Shown here: piece after piece, positions 61,901-64,000 of the stretch
Position numbering within the stretch: the stretch's first letter is position 1
How the letters are laid out: the number at the start of each line of letters is the position of its first letter
DNA from: DATMER01 sp963741305
GTDB taxonomy: Bacteria > Acidobacteriota > Thermoanaerobaculia > Multivoradales > UBA5704
Direction of reading: 5' to 3'
DNA length: 64,000 bases
NCBI GenBank assembly: GCA_963741305.1
Contig: CAVUHL010000003.1
Coordinates: 2,480,001-2,544,000 of the forward strand
Translations under genes and position numbers: made by a program
Notes under the pieces: generated by a model
The model's input: only the letters and a program-made list of their open reading frames with translations
Databases searched by the model: none
Told to the model about the DNA's origin: nothing

Positions 61901-64000
61901 CGCCGTTGTTCCAGGCCATGTTCGCCTACCAGGGCGTGCCGGCCGCGGCCGATCCGGCCCTCGCTGCCTTCGCGCTCGCCGAGGAGGGAGCCGAGATCCG
62001 GATGGGCGGCCTGCGGCTGCGCCATCTGCCGCTGCCGCAGCACACGGCGCAGTTCGAGCTGACGCTCTCCATGGGCGAGGTGAACGGCGGCTTTGGCGGC
62101 ACGCTCGACTACAACACCGACCTCTTCGACGCCGCCACGGCTGGACGCCTGGCGCGCAACCTCGCGGTGCTCCTGTCGGCCGCGGTCGCCGATCCGTCGC
62201 GGCCCATCGCCGAGCTGCCGCTTCTCACCGGCGAGGAGCTGCGCGAGGTCGTGCACGGCTGGAACGCCGCCCACGCCACTCGTCCCGCGGTCCCGGTCCA
62301 TCGCCTCTTCTCCGAGCGGGCGGCCGAGGCGCCGGACGCGGTCGCCGTGGTCTTCCGCGGCGAGCGAGTGACCTACGGCGAGCTCGATCGCCGCGCCGGC
62401 CGCATCGCCGGCAAGCTTCGGGAGTTTGGCCCAGAGAGCCTCGTCGGCCTCTGCTCCGAGCGCTCGCCCGACCTGATCGCGGCGATCCTGGGCATCCTGC
62501 GCTCCGGCGCCGGCTGGCTGCCGCTCGATCCCGAAACGCCCGCCGAGCGCCGCGCCTTCATGCTCCGCGATTCGGGCGCCGTGGAGCTTCCCGTTGGTGA
62601 GAGTGAGGCGATCGCCGGACCAGAAACCCAGCCCGGAAACGTCGCCTGCGTCCTCTACACCTCGGGCTCGACCGGCGAGCCCAAGGGCGTGGTCCTGGAG
62701 CACCGCCACCTGTCGGCCCTGGTCTCCTCCTTCGCCGAAAGCTACGCGCCGGGACCCGGCGACGCGATTCTGCCGCTCACGTCCATCGCCTCGGCGAGCT
62801 TCGTGGGCGAGATCCTGCCGCTGCTCGCCACCGGCGGCACCGTGGTCCTCCCCGCCAAGGAGGAGATGCTCGGCGCCGCCTCGATCCTGGAGCTGGCGGC
62901 GCGCCACGGCGTCACGATCCTGAGCACCGTGCCCTCGCTCCTGGCTATGCTCAACGCCGCGTCCGAAGAGCTGCCGCGCCTGCGCCTGGTGCTCTCCGGC
63001 GGCGAGGCCCTGGCGCCGGGAGACGTGGACCGGCTGCTCGGACGGACGCGGATCATCAACGGCTACGGCCTCACCGAGACCACGGTCTGCTCGACCATCC
63101 ACGAGGTAGAGGCCCGCGACCTGGAGGAGGGACGGACCCTGCCGATCGGCCGGCCGCTTGCCAACCACCGGATCTACGTGCTCGACGGCCGGCTCGCTCC
63201 ACGGCCGGCCGGCTGCGTGGGCGAGGTCTTCGTGGCCGGCGAGGGGGTGGCCCGCGGCTTCGCCGGCCGGCCCGCCGAAACGGCTCTGCGCTTCCTCCCC
63301 GATCCGTTCGTTGACGGCGAGCGCATGTACCGCACCGGCGATCTGGCTCGCTGGCGCTCGGACGGCAGCGCGCTGGAGTACCTGGGCCGCATCGATCATC
63401 AAGTCAAGATCCGCGGCCACCGCATCGAGCTGGGCGAAATCGAAGCTGCGCTCGGTCGCCATCCGGCCGTGCGCGAGGGCGCGGTCGCGTTGCGTGACAA
63501 ACAGCTCGTCGCCTGGGTCGTCCTCAACGGCAAGGTCCGCCCCTCTGAGCTTCTCGCCTTCCTGCGCGAACGGCTCCCGGCCCCCATGGTGCCCGCGGCA
63601 ATTATGGAGATCCCCGTCCTGCCGCTCAGCACGAACGGCAAGGTGGACACCGCATCCCTTCCGACTCCCGAACGTGCGAGCGAAGCAGGCCAGAACGCGC
63701 CGCGCGGCGAGATCGAGCGCGCCATTGCCGCAGTCTGGCAGGAGGCCCTCGGTGTACCACGGGTGGGCATCCACGACAACTTCTTCGACCTGGGCGGCCA
63801 CTCGCTCCTGATGGCCAAGGTCCACGCCCGCCTGCAGGAATTCCTGTCCGGCCTCTCGCTGATCGACCTGTTCAAGCACCCCACGATCGCGGCGCTCGCA
63901 CGCTCGCGTTCCGGCGAGACCGAGCCGGCCCCCACTGCCCGCCCGATCCCGACGGGCGAGCGCGTGGACATCGCGGTCATCGGCATGAGCGGCCGCTTCC
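58918..64000 (+). CDS. Hybrid NRPS-PKS: FAAL-ACP-C-A-PCP-KS(partial)
   Basis: Starting at GTG 58918 (AGGAG 8 nt upstream), 1694 residues are visible before the window ends. Domains are as follows. Fatty acyl-AMP ligase, about 1-565 (FLQYTSGSTATPKGVMVSHG, SWLPLYHDLGLIGNLLQ). ACP with Ser617 (YGLDSLRAVELL). Condensation, about 670-1110 (HHIVADLWS at 796-804). Adenylation, about 1125-1590 (LYTSGSTGEPKGVVLEH, NGYGLTETTVCSTI, YRTGDLARWRSDG, LSTNGKVDTASLP). PCP with Ser1629 (NFFDLGGHSLLM). The beginning of a ketosynthase at 1683 (VDIAVIGMSGRF). It activates a fatty acid, condenses it to one monomer and passes this to a PKS module. Confidence 0.95.
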   Translation, partial: MTEETLVEILRRRAEEQPDRLAYAFLPDGEEDEQSLTYAELHARATSFAARLEQMGARGGRALLLYPTGLDYVTAFFGCLCAGTVAVPAYPPRPNRPMPRIHAIVADAGATVALTTSRIFAGMERRVADLPDLKALSWLATDEVQDASAEWRNPGIRHDDLAFLQYTSGSTATPKGVMVSHGNLMHNEELIRRACGHSADTPIVSWLPLYHDLGLIGNLLQALYVGAPCTLMTPVSFLKSPIRWLDAVSRFRGYCSGGPNFAYDLAVRKTTPEQREGLDLSSWGVAFNGAEPVRKETLERFAEAFAPYGFRTDALFPCYGLAETTLIVTAGGAGSGAVHRSFDPRELGQDRAVQTDTGRDLVGCGLPLGDLQAAIVQPETLERLPPQSVGEIWVAGGSVAQGYWNRPDVTTEIFGARAADGSGPWLRTGDLGFLAADGELFITGRRKDLLILRGGNHYPQDIERTVQASHPALVPGAAAAFAVEAGGEERLVVVQEVQRTERRTGVQEIAAAVRAAVADEHELPLYALVLIRPGTIPKTTSGKIQRSRCREELLAGHLSVVSEWWEAPLAASLPGAPAASVADGVNRWIASLVATATGVRPEEIDPALPVAHYGLDSLRAVELLHAVEIGTGASPSLESLWGGMTVAELTAAALAGKKAEVETRVEEAGDHPLTPGQSALWFLDQLEPGNAAYNIASAAEVVGGVDASGLRAAFQALVDRHPALRTTFPAVDGAPVQRVHAHWTVDFAEAHLGGEDLRERLAVEAARPFDLENGPLLSVRLFHRDGADPVLFLAVHHIVADLWSLAVMTRDLGASTLPELPLSYADHARQQIAMLAGPEGERLLAFWREALAGELPPLDLPTDRPRPPVQTYRGAAERVSLTSELRELARTAGTSPFMTLAAAFAALLHRYTGQTGFALGTPTAGRRRAALADVVGYFVNPVVLRADLDGDPGFGELLGRMRAASIAAAEHQEMPFPTVVERLGNLGVERDPSRSPLFQAMFAYQGVPAAADPALAAFALAEEGAEIRMGGLRLRHLPLPQHTAQFELTLSMGEVNGGFGGTLDYNTDLFDAATAGRLARNLAVLLSAAVADPSRPIAELPLLTGEELREVVHGWNAAHATRPAVPVHRLFSERAAEAPDAVAVVFRGERVTYGELDRRAGRIAGKLREFGPESLVGLCSERSPDLIAAILGILRSGAGWLPLDPETPAERRAFMLRDSGAVELPVGESEAIAGPETQPGNVACVLYTSGSTGEPKGVVLEHRHLSALVSSFAESYAPGPGDAILPLTSIASASFVGEILPLLATGGTVVLPAKEEMLGAASILELAARHGVTILSTVPSLLAMLNAASEELPRLRLVLSGGEALAPGDVDRLLGRTRIINGYGLTETTVCSTIHEVEARDLEEGRTLPIGRPLANHRIYVLDGRLAPRPAGCVGEVFVAGEGVARGFAGRPAETALRFLPDPFVDGERMYRTGDLARWRSDGSALEYLGRIDHQVKIRGHRIELGEIEAALGRHPAVREGAVALRDKQLVAWVVLNGKVRPSELLAFLRERLPAPMVPAAIMEIPVLPLSTNGKVDTASLPTPERASEAGQNAPRGEIERAIAAVWQEALGVPRVGIHDNFFDLGGHSLLMAKVHARLQEFLSGLSLIDLFKHPTIAALARSRSGETEPAPTARPIPTGERVDIAVIGMSGRF

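Overview
The window is GC-rich bacterial chromosome with densely packed genes, many of them overlapping by 4 bp. It has no rRNA, tRNA, phage or insertion-sequence genes that I could recognise. The gene content suggests an Acidobacteriota-like organism, perhaps Thermoanaerobaculia. The clues are a secreted protein with the TPCRxxDTR motif, a large carboxypeptidase-regulatory-repeat protein, an FG-GAP/UnbV-type protein, many lipoproteins and GC-rich palindromic repeats. This placement is inference, not an alignment result.

Layout. 1-5 kb: the end of a secreted protein gene, a polysaccharide ABC exporter pair, a glycosyltransferase and comM. 5-7.3 kb: a HigBA-type toxin-antitoxin pair, an endonuclease/exonuclease/phosphatase-family gene, and array 1, a 21-bp tandem array of 20 units. 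7.3-17.3 kb: an RTX-type secreted protein, a 1081-aa secreted repeat protein, an M23 peptidase, secA, guaB and a lipoprotein. 17.3-24.3 kb: a frameshifted RNase Z-like gene, then a seven-gene minus-strand block (TPM proteins, ArfB, a P-loop ATPase, a DUF3592 protein) and an S41 peptidase that carries an in-frame palindromic repeat. 24.3-34.3 kb: an intact VapBC pair, a MacA/MacB-like pair without its ATPase, secreted proteins, a cytochrome c lipoprotein and a membrane-embedded patatin. 34.4-40.7 kb: DUF1003, DUF4824-like and DUF2157 genes, then a BlaI/BlaR1-like/serine-hydrolase operon with a clear operator and leaderless promoter. 40.7-46.4 kb: a cytochrome P450, array 2 (a second 21-bp array), and signalling genes (DUF4388 regulator, receiver, HPt-REC-REC-GGDEF). 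46.4-49.6 kb: gene remnants, a broken VapBC pair, an HTTM membrane protein and a 5'-3' exonuclease. 49.5-64 kb: a probable specialised-metabolism region holding a dehydrogenase-like protein, asparagine synthase, an aminotransferase, a penicillin-acylase-family enzyme and a FAAL-ACP-C-A-PCP-KS megasynthase that runs off the end.

The most unusual feature is the pair of 21-bp-period arrays. Array 1 (about 6765-7199) and array 2 (about 42130-42345) lie 35 kb apart. Each sits directly upstream of a minus-strand gene. On that strand both share the core GTMCGAAAAYTY, with about 9 variable bases between cores. The period of two helical turns is kept exactly although the sequence drifts, and the two arrays read different heptapeptides into the genes that follow. 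That points to a DNA- or RNA-level function rather than a coding one. The second notable system is the acyl-initiated NRPS/PKS, translationally coupled to an N-terminal-nucleophile acylase, which suggests a lipid-prodrug or acyl-removal maturation scheme.
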